From Nemertoderma westbladi (taxonomy: Eukaryota; Xenacoelomorpha; Nemertodermatida; Nemertodermatidae), in assembly GCA_032718475.1 (NCBI GenBank), contig JAUCBJ010002427.1, positions 1 to 34,397 of the forward strand: 34,397 bases of DNA, given 5' to 3'. Both the position numbers and the translations under genes were made by a program. How positions within the stretch are numbered: the first letter of the stretch is position 1; each line of letters opens with the position of its first letter. Under the pieces are notes generated by a model. It was not told the DNA's origin, ran no database searches, and saw only the letters and a program-made list of their open reading frames with translations. Below are positions 11,038-20,987 of the stretch, in pieces.

Positions 11038-11308
11038 TGTTTTACACTCCATCCTGGATTCACAAAATATATGAATCCGCGTTTTTCACTGCAATACGGA
11101 TTGCGTATTTCAGAATCCGCATATTACACTCAGTTACGGATTGTATGTAAATCCGGATCCGCCTTTTACACTCGCAAAGAACACTGATCCGTATCCGGAT
11201 CCTGAATCCGGATCCGCGTTTTACACCTACCCCAACCCCTTATTATATACTGTGTCGATAATCATAATTTTACTGTAGAATATTAAATGGTATTTATTGG
11301 TCAGTCAG
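11038..11308 (+). repeat. degenerate satellite margin, then unique DNA
   Basis: From 11038 to about 11229 the sequence still carries GAATCCGCGTTTT, TTACACT and ATCCGGATCC motifs, but with irregular spacing, as expected for an old array edge. From 11230 to the gypsy target site it is plain AT-rich DNA ending in (TCAG)n. Confidence 0.7.
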
Positions 11309-11313
11309 TCAGT
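11309..11313 (+). repeat. gypsy target-site duplication, left copy
   Basis: TCAGT lies directly before the TG of the 5' LTR. The matching TCAGT is at 29278-29282, after the CA of the 3' LTR. Confidence 0.88.
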
Positions 11314-11533
11314 TGATACGATATCAATCTAAATGATTTAAAGTGAGCGAGAGGGAAATTCAAACTGATGAATTATATAATTATATAATTATAATACTTG
11401 TCTTAGGGAGATAGGTGGCGGGTCGTACTACCGGTATATAACTGTCAGTGCCAGTCAGTATGCTCTATCTGTCAGTGGAAATAATAATTAATTATCATGC
11501 AGAGTATTTGCTTTTATATTTATCAACACATCA
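11314..11533 (+). repeat. gypsy 5' LTR
   Basis: A 220-bp repeat beginning TGATACGATATC and ending CAACACATCA. Its first 86 bases recur at 16112-16197 and its last 134 at 29144-29277, without a mismatch by eye. It is short for a gypsy LTR and contains an AT-rich stretch around 11370-11398. Confidence 0.95.
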
Positions 11534-11551
11534 TGGCGCAGTAGTGTATTG
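11534..11551 (+). promoter_or_regulatory. primer binding site of the gypsy element
   Basis: TGGCGCAGTAGTG lies immediately after the 5' LTR and begins with the usual TGG that pairs with the CCA end of a tRNA. I cannot name the tRNA from sequence alone. Confidence 0.7.
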
Positions 11552-11645
11552 CTAAACCACTAGGCTGTGGGCCTTGGAAATATCGGAACCTTAGAATTAT
11601 TCGGACAATACTGCAATACATCATTTGCTTAATTCGAAAACCACA

Positions 11646-11870
11646 ATGCCGTCTACATTGACTAAACTAAAACAACAACGAAATGGCATTAGCTCACATA
11701 CTAAACAACTAATAGTAGAGGGGAAACAATTCCTAAATGATGGCACCAATGCGGACTCCGAAAACATAGAAAACATCCGCGATAAACTATATTCATACAA
11801 TATTAAAATCGAAGATTTTAATCAACAAATCTTAGACAAAATATCTGATGACGATGAATATGAGGAATAA
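11646..11870 (+). pseudogene. gag: gypsy gag, N-terminal part, interrupted
   Basis: The first ATG of the internal region opens a 74-codon frame rich in Lys, Gln, Asn and Asp, with a helical charged pattern (KLKQQRNGISSHTKQL) and an acidic end (ISDDDEYEE), closed by TAA at 11868-11870. The same frame remains open after this stop to about 12048. The bulk of gag continues in another frame from about 11926. The N-terminal segment is therefore separated from the main ORF by a stop plus a frame change, and no ATG opens the main ORF. Either the copy is defective or expression depends on recoding. Confidence 0.65.
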
Positions 11871-11925
11871 ATAGAAAATTCTATGAAATTCCAGGAGGTT
11901 ATAATGGATGTCTCCATTAGTTTAA

Positions 11926-14679
11926 CAAATCGACTTAAAAGACTCCAAGACAACCCATCGCCATCATCAACTTCCGACAGAAATACAACACCAAATACCA
12001 CGCCCTGTTTCAACCGCCAGTGCCCCACAACTGGTATCTACTACTAGTTTTGCTGACTTTTTGCATTGGGAACAAAAGTGGGCAGATTTCTATGAATGTC
12101 AACATTTAGCACGCCAATCTATTGAAACACAACGTGCAACAATACGGTCATGTTTCGATGACGAAATATTACGTTTTATTCAACGTGGCATTATTGCTAT
12201 CCCAGAAGAGCCAACATTAAATGATTTCATAACGGCAGTCCGAGTATTTATTCGACAACAACGAAATATTCTTTTGGACCGGATGGCGTTTTACCAACGT
12301 TCACAAGAACAAGGTGAACCATTTAACGAATATTTAGCTTCTATACGAGAACTACATTTGGCTTCAGATTTTGCACTTGACGTCAATTGCCATCAATGTC
12401 AACTCCATAATAGTGAACTTATTCGCGATAGGATCGTAGTTGGCATCTGCGATGACGAAACTCAACATAAACTCCTTTCAACACCAGAACTTACCATTGA
12501 TGATGCAATTCGCATTTGTAAAGCCGAGGAAGCTGCACATAAAACCTCTACTTCTTTATCTGGTACAACTGTAATTAACCGGTTTAAAAACATATCAGCT
12601 TATAAAAAACAACAAAGAAGTACATTTGTAAAATCAGCCCAATTGGCAGGACCAGTTGAAACACCAGATGCTTCCAATAATTACGTGAACCAAAATTCTA
12701 CTTGTTGGCATTGTGGTGGAGAACGACATTTAAGAAGCAATTGTCCTGCAAGTGGCAAACAATGTCCTCATTGTGGCAGAATAGGTCATTTTAGTAATGT
12801 ATGTAGGTCAAAATCATCGCAAATAGACCATAATCCCCATCATAAAAACTTTGGCCTAAAAATGTCATATGCAAGTATACATACCCTTAAAGTTACGGAA
12901 GAAACAATTAAGATCAACCTCCGACTCATTGGAAACCCAGAATTAGCGGTCCACTGGATTGGAGATTCAGGGTCTGATTACAATGCCATAAATTACAATT
13001 TATACAAGCGACTTGGGGGACATCAAGATAACCTCTCACCAGACAATCACCCTGTTGAACTGGCAGATGGTCGGCCAATTCCTAGCCTGGGTATTGCTAC
13101 TTGCGAACTTCTTTATAATGACAATACTTATAACATCCAAGTCCATGTCTATAAAAAACTCACTGACCCACTTCTTTGTCGTCAAACACTACATGACATT
13201 GGACTCTTGCATCCAAAATGGCCTAACCATCTGAATTTGGCAGTTTCAACAGTTTCTAGAACCATTTCAACAGATTCAACAAGAGAACAGTTCTTATTAC
13301 AATATTCTGATGTCTTCGATGATAGCTCATTACCACCAATGTCAGGCCCTTCAATGGCCATCCAATTAAAACCAGATTCAACCCCATATCATGTTAATGG
13401 GGCCAGGACCATCCCATACGCTTATCGCGATCAGATAAAACTCCAACTCGATGATATGGAAGGGAAGGGAATCATTGAAAGAGTAACTCAACCTTGTAAC
13501 TGGTGTCACCCTATTGTTATAGTTGATAAGCCACACTCCACTGAAAAAAGAATGACAGTGGATCTTACTCACCTCAACAATCAGGTAAATACAGTAATAC
13601 ATCCCTGTGTAACCGCAAAGGATGCAATTTCAGGAATTCAACGAGGTTCTTCGTACTTTACCACAATCGATGCCAGACATGGATATTGGCAAGTCCCCTT
13701 AGATGACAAATCAAGGGCATTAACAACATTCATAACACCATGGGGTAGATATCGTTACCTTTGTGACCCACAAGGTTTTGTTTGTGCAGGGGGTGAGTAT
13801 AATCGTCGCACAGACGCAGCTTTTGAAGGGATACAAAATTTCAAAAAAGTTGTGGATGATGCTATTGCATATGATAATGATTATAATAAACATCTAGAAC
13901 GCGTCCACCAGATCCTTCAATGTGCTCGAAATAATGGGATTACTTTAAGTGCTAAGAAATTCATATTTGCCAAACCAGAAGTTAAATTTTGTGGATACAT
14001 TATTAATTCTGATGGTTGGAAAACAGATCCAGACAAATTGAAAGCAATACAAGACTTTCCCATTCCCATAAATAAGACAGATCTACGTTCCTTCTTAGGT
14101 CTTACCCAACAATTTACAGAATTTATAGAAGTAGCAAAGCTTACAGAACCACTTCGCTCATTACTAACCAAACAAGTAGAATTCCTATGGGATTCCAATC
14201 ATCAGGATGCCTTTAACAAAACATGCAAATCACTCACAGACACCCCGACCTTATCATTTTTTGACCTACGTCTTCCCACAAAATTGGAAACAGATGCTTC
14301 ACGGACAAAGGGTCTCGGTTATGCCTTATGGCAATTGGACGGATCATCTTGGAAGCTCATACAGGTTGGAAGTCGATACCTTGCAGACGTGGAGACACGT
14401 TATGCAATGATCGAGTTAGAACTTCTTGCTGTGGTTTGGGCTACAAAAAAATGCCAAAACTTCCTTCTGGGCACAGAATTTCAATTAATAATTGATCATA
14501 AACCATTACTCCCATTCTTGAACTCATATGCTCTTAATAACGTAGAAAATCCAAGACTTCTACGAATGTTGCTTAAATTACAACAGTTTCGATTTAAAGC
14601 AACCTGGGTCCCAGGCAAAGAACACAAGGTAGCGCTAGGATGCTCTATCCCGGGCTCCAATTCAACATTCCAATCCTGA
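11926..14679 (+). CDS. pol: gypsy gag-protease-RT-RNase H polyprotein ORF (no ATG, broken at the 3' end)
   Basis: The frame is open from 11926, with the clear Gag core starting near 12061. Residues below count from 12061. The Gag capsid-like region is about 1-180. Two CCHC zinc knuckles are at 215-228 and 235-248. The protease active site DSG is at 302-304. In the reverse transcriptase, TIDARHGYW carries catalytic D537 and VVDD carries D599/D600, followed by LSAKKFIFAKPEVKFCGY and the connection motif LRSFLGL. The Ty3-type RNase H has acidic residues D745, E787 and D812. The frame is lost near 14630-14640, just after GKEHKVA, and ends at TGA 14677-14679. The downstream polyprotein continues in a different frame. 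All catalytic residues of protease, RT and RNase H are present. No start codon lies near the 5' end, so translation would need fusion to the upstream gag frame. Confidence 0.92.
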   Translation, partial: QIDLKDSKTTHRHHQLPTEIQHQIPRPVSTASAPQLVSTTSFADFLHWEQKWADFYECQHLARQSIETQRATIRSCFDDEILRFIQRGIIAIPEEPTLNDFITAVRVFIRQQRNILLDRMAFYQRSQEQGEPFNEYLASIRELHLASDFALDVNCHQCQLHNSELIRDRIVVGICDDETQHKLLSTPELTIDDAIRICKAEEAAHKTSTSLSGTTVINRFKNISAYKKQQRSTFVKSAQLAGPVETPDASNNYVNQNSTCWHCGGERHLRSNCPASGKQCPHCGRIGHFSNVCRSKSSQIDHNPHHKNFGLKMSYASIHTLKVTEETIKINLRLIGNPELAVHWIGDSGSDYNAINYNLYKRLGGHQDNLSPDNHPVELADGRPIPSLGIATCELLYNDNTYNIQVHVYKKLTDPLLCRQTLHDIGLLHPKWPNHLNLAVSTVSRTISTDSTREQFLLQYSDVFDDSSLPPMSGPSMAIQLKPDSTPYHVNGARTIPYAYRDQIKLQLDDMEGKGIIERVTQPCNWCHPIVIVDKPHSTEKRMTVDLTHLNNQVNTVIHPCVTAKDAISGIQRGSSYFTTIDARHGYWQVPLDDKSRALTTFITPWGRYRYLCDPQGFVCAGGEYNRRTDAAFEGIQNFKKVVDDAIAYDNDYNKHLERVHQILQCARNNGITLSAKKFIFAKPEVKFCGYIINSDGWKTDPDKLKAIQDFPIPINKTDLRSFLGLTQQFTEFIEVAKLTEPLRSLLTKQVEFLWDSNHQDAFNKTCKSLTDTPTLSFFDLRLPTKLETDASRTKGLGYALWQLDGSSWKLIQVGSRYLADVETRYAMIELELLAVVWATKKCQNFLLGTEFQLIIDHKPLLPFLNSYALNNVENPRLLRMLLKLQQFRFKATWVPGKEHKVALGCSIPGSNSTFQS

Positions 14680-16021
14680 AGATGAAGATGGTGAATGTCA
14701 TGATACAGTTTCACCATCTATAAGAACCCTACAAGCTGTTGATGACTTTGGTATAGTGGCCCTCCCAAATATTGGTATTGATACAATACATTCAATTGCC
14801 ACCACCGACTCAGAATACAAAGATCTCCTGGAAGTCATAATCGCTGGTTTTCCAGATAATAAATCTATCCTTCCCATTGCCCTGCATAAATATTGGGGAG
14901 TACGGGGTGAACTAACCACTGATAATCGGATCATTCTCAAAGGTGCAAGACTACTTATCCCCAAAGCACTACGCGGCAAAATATTAGAAGAATTGCATTC
15001 TTCACATCAAGGTCAAGAACGCACTAAACGCAGAGCCCGTCAAGTAGTATACTGGCCCAATATTGATAATGATATTGACAACAAGGTTTCTAACTGCAGT
15101 AGCTGCCGCAAATATCAAAGTAATTTACCTTCAGAGCCACTTATATCTGAACCAACACCATCATTACCATTTCAATCAACATCAAGCGACATATTTACCT
15201 TTGGAGGTAATGACTATCTTGCCTTTGTAGATAAGTTATCTGGTTGGCCCTGTCTTACCCGTTTTCATGGATCAGCTAACAGCACAAAGGTTATTCAATC
15301 ATTGCGTAACTGGTTCCCGAATGTTGGTGTTCCCCAAAAGTTAACAACAGACGGAGGACCCCAATACAATTCAAAACGTTTCACTGATTTCTGCAAACGC
15401 TGGAACATACATCATGAGAAATCATCTCCATATCATCCAAAAGCAAATGGCCATGCAGAGGCAGCTGTGAAGTCACTAAAACGATTAGTTCAAAAAACAG
15501 CTCACCTACCAGATCCAGAAGAAGCCCTACAAAGAGGTTTGTTGGAGCTTAGAAACACCCCAAGAATCGATGGGCGTAGCCCAGCACAAATTCTATTTGG
15601 TAGACCTCTCTCATCATTTGTGGTGGCACATCACCATTCGTTCACAGCTGATTATCAAATAGCTGCTGATAAAGCTGATGCAAACTATAAACAGTACCGT
15701 AATGACTATAAAGATTACTACAATAGAACGGCTCATTCCCTTACACAGTTGAAGGTTGGTTGCCAAGTTGACATACAAAACCCACGTAACCATCTTTGGG
15801 ACAAGCTCGGTGTTATTGTTGCTGTGGGGAAGCGTCGGGATTATATGGTTCGCCTCGGTAGTGGGCGCATATATTGGCGCAATCGTCGCTTTTTGCGTCC
15901 ATACAATAACTCATCAAAAGAACAAAACATACCAACAGAATTACAAAACCAAATCCTAATGACACCTCGTCGTAGTACCAGAAAACATTCCCCAGTGCAA
16001 CGATTTGGAATAACTACATAA
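14639..16021 (+). CDS. pol: gypsy integrase portion of pol, in a shifted frame
   Basis: The frame opens at about 14639 with DALSRAP, the normal tether after RNase H, and runs to TAA at 16019-16021; its first ATG is at 14756. Counting from that ATG, an HHCC zinc-binding region lies near residues 80-122 (LHSSH ... CSSC). The DDE core has D145 (SSDIFTFGG), D199 (TTDGGPQY) and E235 (HAEAAVK), giving the expected D-x35-E spacing. A C-terminal GPY/F-like module (LGVIVAVGKRRDYMVRL ... RRFLRPY) follows near 355-385. The integrase itself looks intact. Its separation from the RT frame by a small frameshift near 14634 suggests a recent mutation or a sequencing error rather than long decay. Confidence 0.93.
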   Translation, partial: DALSRAPIQHSNPEDEDGECHDTVSPSIRTLQAVDDFGIVALPNIGIDTIHSIATTDSEYKDLLEVIIAGFPDNKSILPIALHKYWGVRGELTTDNRIILKGARLLIPKALRGKILEELHSSHQGQERTKRRARQVVYWPNIDNDIDNKVSNCSSCRKYQSNLPSEPLISEPTPSLPFQSTSSDIFTFGGNDYLAFVDKLSGWPCLTRFHGSANSTKVIQSLRNWFPNVGVPQKLTTDGGPQYNSKRFTDFCKRWNIHHEKSSPYHPKANGHAEAAVKSLKRLVQKTAHLPDPEEALQRGLLELRNTPRIDGRSPAQILFGRPLSSFVVAHHHSFTADYQIAADKADANYKQYRNDYKDYYNRTAHSLTQLKVGCQVDIQNPRNHLWDKLGVIVAVGKRRDYMVRLGSGRIYWRNRRFLRPYNNSSKEQNIPTELQNQILMTPRRSTRKHSPVQRFGITT

Positions 16022-16099
16022 ATTACATGGAAACAATCTACATAATTTCAATGCTTTAAGAGACTAAAAATCGAATCCACATTTTAATGCTCCTTCGAC

Positions 16100-16111
16100 T
16101 TGAGGGGGACG
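16100..16111 (+). promoter_or_regulatory. polypurine tract of the gypsy element
   Basis: TTGAGGGGGACG lies directly before the TG of the 3' LTR. This is the normal position and composition of a plus-strand primer. Confidence 0.8.
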
Positions 16112-16197
16112 TGATACGATATCAATCTAAATGATTTAAAGTGAGCGAGAGGGAAATTCAAACTGATGAATTATATAATTATATAATTATAATACTT
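16112..16197 (+). repeat. gypsy 3' LTR, first part (86 bp)
   Basis: Identical to 11314-11399, ending ...TAATACTT, where a LINE has inserted. The ACTT at 16194-16197 is repeated at 29140-29143. Confidence 0.95.
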
Positions 16198-16201
16198 AAT
16201 A

Positions 16202-16449
16202 GGCCCCGATGGCCTTGAAGCTGAGCATTTTATCCATGGGTGCTGTGTACCACTGTTGAATATTTTAACTCTATTTTTTAACTTAATTTTCAGCCATGGT
16301 TATATTCCCCAGCTTATGATGGAATCCGTTATTATTCCTTTAATAAAGGATAAAACCGGGGACCATACAAGCAAAGATAATTATAGGGGTATTTCGATAG
16401 CTACTGTTCTTAGTAAATTACTGGAAAATATTATTTTGGCACGGTGCTT
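16202..16449 (+). pseudogene. LINE reverse transcriptase, N-terminal fragment
   Basis: An open frame reads GPDGLEAEHF, then SHGYIPQLMMESVIIPLIKD and NYRGISIATVLSKLLENIIL: the fingers region and motif 1 region of a LINE RT (jockey/CR1/L2-like superfamily). It starts mid-domain at the gypsy LTR junction and stops being LINE-like at about 16449, where the composite begins. The protein resumes at 27914 with LMYTTDNQFGFK, so both parts belong to one element. Confidence 0.88.
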
Positions 16450-16561
16450 GTGGGGCGAGCCACGAAGTGAGAGAGCCTTAGCGTAGTGGTACCATTAATC
16501 AACCTGTGGGGCGAGCCACGAAGTGAGTGAGCCTTAGCGTAGTGGTACCATTAATCAACCT
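16450..16561 (+). repeat. two 56-bp direct repeats at the left end of the composite
   Basis: Copies at 16450-16505 and 16506-16561 each start GTGGGGCGAGCCACGAAG, which includes a GTGG/CCAC hairpin like that at 634-647. They differ by one base (GTGAGAGAG versus GTGAGTGAG). They precede only unit 1. Confidence 0.92.
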
Positions 16562-17322
16562 GTCGTTCTGTCGTTCTGTCGCGTTTTTTTTCAGTATTTT
16601 ATTTTAAACGTTAATAACTCGGCCAATCCTTGATGAAATCTATCCAAACTTGGTACACATGTTGTTTGGCAAAAGTTTGAAAATTTTCCAAGTAGAATTT
16701 GCGTGGGGCCTTCGTGCAGCATCAGTGTAACTGTTATTGTAGTTATAATATATTTATTTATCCAAAATTAACATGCGTTAAATTATTATTACTGTAGGAT
16801 AAATCAGCTGGTTTTCTGACAAATTTTGCAAAACATAGGGGCTGTCTGCCAATCTGCATGTACCATTTGTACCGGTACTGTCAGGCTGTACTCAATTCCT
16901 GAATCGAGAATTCTGCATCAGTCAATACTGCAATACAGGTCAGCCGGTACCATACACTGCAGACATGCCATATCATGTAATCTAAACATGGCCCCGGAAA
17001 CCCTTGCGGTGATTATAGTTTAGGCCTAATTAGCCTAGTACCGGTAATAATAATATAATAGTTTAGATAGTTCAGTAGTTACCGCTAATCATTCAGTCAT
17101 TGGCACGGTACACCGTATTGCTGTAGGTACTGAGGTTGCTGGGTTGTAGTGCGCACCGTAGGTGCCACCCATGCGTAGGCTGACTGTGCTGATTATGGTA
17201 CTGTCAGACTGTGGTACCTAAGCTATATACTGTTAGGTATATTGCTGTATTGGGGTGGGGTTAGGAATAATCCATTTGTTTTAGCATTGAACTGTTGAAT
17301 CCCCTTATTTATTATAAAACCA

Positions 17323-17924
17323 TTGGAAATATTCGCAAATGCCGCTCCATTACTGTCTGAAACGCTCCCGACAGTCCGATGTATCTGGACCCGAGCAGCC
17401 GAGTTGCTTCAAGAGGTGATTAACGGGGGAATACTACGGAATTGCTTGTTTGTCAGTGCGATTCTATTTGGGTATTTACTACACTCAGACACTGGGAATA
17501 CGGCGGTCGGTGAGATCGTAATGCGGGCCACTGCCAAGTTCATCATGCCTCACTCCGGTCACCCACCTTGGAGTGCGGTGGGAAGAGTCCCACTTACTGA
17601 CTTACGTCGACGACTGGACGAATCGACGAGGATTGCGATCTGGGTTTAGCGGCGGCCCGGATCCTGGGATCGCCTGGGGGAAATGGTTGAACGTTGGGCA
17701 GACGTGATCGCACTGGATTACGTTCTCTGTGACGCGAAAGTGTGAAGCGAATTCGTTGTCGAATTGGGTCGGAAGCTGCGGGAATTCTACTGTTCTACGG
17801 GAGTAAACCGCAGCGGGATAAGCAGGTATTTCGATCGAGTTTCTCGTATTCTCGATGCTCGAGGCGGATAGAGAGTTGGTTGTGTTGGGCGGTGTTGTTC
17901 AATTCTATCAAACATATTAAATAA
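17323..17924 (+). pseudogene. unrecognised coding-like segment, unit 1
   Basis: A GC-richer stretch within AT-rich surroundings has one reading frame that stays open except for TAG 17647-17649 and TGA 17743-17745. It ends at TAA 17922-17924. The frame reads like protein, with EIFANAAPLLSETL, GGILRNCLFVSAILFGYLL and LTDLRRRLDESTRIAIWV before the TAG, and DRLGEMVELWADVIALDYVL between the stops. I do not recognise a family. Unit 1 keeps a frame that units 2 to 4 have shifted upstream by a 7-bp duplication. It may be a captured host exon or a decayed element gene. Frames on the other strand are also open, so coding status is uncertain. Confidence 0.4.
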
Positions 17925-18045
17925 TTGGTAAAATAATAAAAACACACCAGATAAAGATACTGAGCTTATGGTAAAGAGATAGGCCGAACTTACAATTCCC
18001 AAATAGATTGTTCATATAATAAATATATTTTTGGTATTTGATTTC

Positions 18046-18311
18046 AAGATAGGGGGGGGGGGGGGGGGGGGGGGGGACTGGACGCAATAAAAATTCATCC
18101 CTCTCCAGGGGAAATTGGACGCAAATATCAACAGCTGATTACTCTCAAAAATAAAACTGTAACCTGTTCTATTGTGTTTACTTTATTGTTTTGGTTAAAA
18201 TAACGTGCCACTGTAACCTGCTCCTTTCCCAAAATTTAGAAATTAATATTGAGGCGGGATATTAATTCGCCAAGATGGGATTTGCGTCCAGTCCCACCCC
18301 CCTCCTATCTC
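18046..18311. mobile_element. MITE with G-run terminal inverted repeats, unit 1 copy
   Basis: The left terminus is AAGATAGG, then about 24 G, then ACTGGACGCAA. The right terminus is TTGCGTCCAGTCCCACCCCC then TCCTATCTC, its near reverse complement. It is flanked by TTGATTTC on both sides (18038-18045 and 18312-18319), an 8-bp target duplication (9 bp if the next A is counted). The interior is non-coding. The 8-bp duplication fits hAT and the 9-bp reading fits Mutator-like elements. Confidence 0.88.
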
Positions 18312-19605
18312 TTGATTTCACTAAAAAATAGAATGCATTGCATTTTACTGTTATAATTACTGTATTGAATAAAATAATTAATTGATTGTTTATTAAACCG
18401 TGCTAAGCACGTTGAACTGGAGCTCTAACAATTCCCCACTAGCGGCAGACAGGAACTGTAAAAGTCTCTGTAGAATTTCTAATTAAGCAATGCTCTTAGG
18501 TAACTACTACTAAATTTCAGATGAATCTGATCGTTGGTTCTATAATTACAGCTATTTTTACTATTTTTACGAAGCTGGCATCCCTAGGTATTATTATTAT
18601 AAAGAGCGTCAGCCTGCGTTTAATAAATATATTTTAATACAAAACAGGTCGAACGCAAAGAGGCTTATAATGAAGACGAGTACTGCATTGATTATATTCC
18701 TATAAACCACCTGGCTTTGCATATTGAACGTGCGTTTGGAAATAAGTTCGTGCTACCCTTCCGTGGGTGGTAGATGTCGCGGTTATGTATTGGTGGTTGG
18801 GAAGGGTGGGGGGGGTGGAGAGATTAAAAGGGGTGAACACGTACTGTCCCTCTTTCTTTGATTAATTGGTGGTGTGGGTTAATCTCTCATAACCTGATTT
18901 TGTGATACAGTCGCACAATTTTAATTTGTATCTCATAACTGGGCCTCGTGCTGCGCGAAGGCCCCACGAACGTGTCGTTCTGTCGTTCTGTCGCGTTTTT
19001 TTTCAGTATTTTATTTTAAACGTTAATAACTCGGCCAATCCTTGATGAAATCTATCCAAACTTGGTACACATGTTGTTTGGCAAAAGTTTGAAAATTTTC
19101 CAAGTAGAATTTGCGTGGGGCCTTCGTGCAGCATCAGTGTAACTGTTATTGTAGTTATAATATATTTATTTATCCAAAATTAACATGCGTTAAATTATTA
19201 TTACTGTAGGATAAATCAGCTGGTTTTCTGACAAATTTTGCAAAACATAGGGGCTGTCTGCCAATCTGCATGTACCATTTGTACCGGTACTGTCAGGCTG
19301 TACTCAATTCCTGAATCGAGAATTCTGCAATCAGTCACTACTGCAATACAGGTCAGCCGGTACCATACACTGCAGACATGCCATATCATGTAATCTAAAC
19401 ATGGCCCCGGAAACCCTTGCGGTTGCGGTGATTATAGTTTGGGCCTAATTAGCCTAGTACCGGTAATAATAATATAATAGTTTAGATAGTTCAGTAGTTA
19501 CCACTAATCATTCAGTCATTGGCACGGTACACCGTATTGATGTACTGCCGTTGTAGTGCGCACCGTAGGTACCACCCATGCGTAGGCTGACTGTGCTGAT
19601 TATGG

Positions 19606-19889
19606 TTTGATTGATTGATTGTTTTTTACACATAATTAAACCTTTTAAAATTCACAATAATACATTTATAAAGATCAGAAGATTACGTTACGATATTAGG
19701 CCTACAGTACAAGTAATAACACTAGATATTTAGGAGCACCAATACTGATTTATGTAGATAGTCAACTTATAAAATGTTTATTTACTTAAATAAAAGGTTC
19801 TGGTGTAAGGATAGCCTCATGAGGTATATACCTCGTTTCCATGAGGGTCCTATAATAATTTTCATACTCTAATATTTAAAGCTAGTCAG
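19606..19889 (-). mobile_element. 5'-truncated LINE/SINE-like tail, unit 2 copy
   Basis: Present in units 2 to 4 but not unit 1. Read on the minus strand it contains CCTCATGGAAACGAGG and TACCTCATGAGGCTATCC, stem-forming sequences typical of CR1/L2-type 3' regions, and finishes in (CAAT)n, seen here as TTTGATTGATTGATTG. It is therefore a 3'-end retroposon fragment inserted antisense before units 2 to 4 multiplied. Confidence 0.65.
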
Positions 19890-19979
19890 ATTGGGGTGGG
19901 GTTAGGAATAATCCATTTGTTTTAGCATTGAACTGTTGAATCCCCTTATTTATTATAAAACCATTGGAAATATTCGCAA

Positions 19980-20603
19980 ATGCCGCTCCATTACTGTCTG
20001 ATGTCTGAAACGCTCCCGACAGTCCGATGTATCTGGACCCGAGCAGCCGAGTTGCTTCAAGAGGTGATTAACGGGGGAATACTACGGAATTGCTTGTTTG
20101 TCAGTACGATTCTATTTGGGTATTTACTACACTCAGACACTGGGAATACGGCGGTCGGTCAGATCGTAATGCGGGCCACTGCCAAGTTCATCATGCCTCA
20201 CTCCGGTCACCCACCGTGGAGTGCGGTGGGAAGAGTCCCACTTACTGACTTACGTCGACGACTGGACGAATCGACGAGGATTGCGATCTGGGTTTAGCGG
20301 CGGCCCAGATCCTGGGATCGCCTGGGGGAAATGGTTGAACTTTGGGCAGACGTTATCGCACTGGATTACGTTCTCTGTGACGCGAAAGTGTGAAGCGAAT
20401 TCGTTGTCGAATTGGGTCGGAACCTGCGGGAATTCTACTGTTCTACGGGAGTAAACCGCAGCGGTCCGGTGACTAGTACGGACGGATACTACTGGGATAA
20501 GCAGGTATTTCGATCGAGTTTCTCGTATTCTCGATGCTCGAGGCGGATAGAGAGTTGGTTGTGTTGGGCGGTGTTGTTCAATTCTATCAAACATATTAAA
20601 TAA
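19980..20603 (+). pseudogene. unrecognised coding-like segment, unit 2
   Basis: Same segment as in unit 1 but with a 7-bp duplication (TGTCTGATGTCTGA) just after the ATG and 30 extra bases giving RSGPVTSTDGYYW. The frame has TAG at 20295-20297 and TGA at 20391-20393 at the same places as unit 1, and ends TAA 20601-20603. Conservation of both stops in all four units shows they predate the tandem amplification. Function unknown. Confidence 0.4.
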
Positions 20604-20724
20604 TTGGTAAAATAATAAAAACACACCAGATAAAGATACTGAGCTTATGGTAAAGAGATAGGCCGAACTTACAATTTCCAAATAGATTGTTCATATAATA
20701 AATATATTTTTGGTATTTGATTTC

Positions 20725-20987
20725 AAGATAGGGGGGGGGGGGGGGGGGGGGGACTGGACGCAATAAAAATTCATCCCTCTCCAGGGGAAATTGGACGCAA
20801 ATATCAACAGCTGATTACTCTCAAAAATAAAACTGTAACCTGTTCTATTGTGTTTACTTTATTGTTTTGGTTAAAATAACGTGCCACTGTAACCTGCTCC
20901 TTTCCCAAAATTTAGAAATTAATATTGAGGCGGGATATTAATTCGCCAAGATGGGATTTGCGTCCAGTCCCACCCCCCTCCTATCTC
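20725..20987. mobile_element. G-run MITE, unit 2 copy
   Basis: Same element, ends and TTGATTTC flanks as in unit 1, with a shorter G run (about 22). It has the same insertion site and so was copied with the unit, not inserted anew. Confidence 0.88.

Larger units (their letters stand above)
16563..18974 (+). repeat. composite unit 1
   Basis: 2412 bp. It lacks the LINE-like tail seen in units 2 to 4, having about 51 unrelated bases (17192-17243) there instead. It also lacks a 7-bp duplication near 17360 and 30 bases near 17816. An inverted pair CGTGGGGCCTTCGYGCAGCA lies at 16702-16725 and, reversed, at 18945-18968. This is the most divergent unit together with the end of unit 4. Confidence 0.9.

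Noticed and set aside
13013-14979. Several short ORFs in other frames across gag-pol
   Set aside because: All overlap the gypsy polyprotein, whose domains are clear; they are shadows.
20250-20681. 143-codon reverse-strand ORF repeated in units 2-4
   Set aside because: It overlaps the + strand coding-like segment, has no recognisable motif and starts in AT-rich sequence; kept only as a caveat in the findings.
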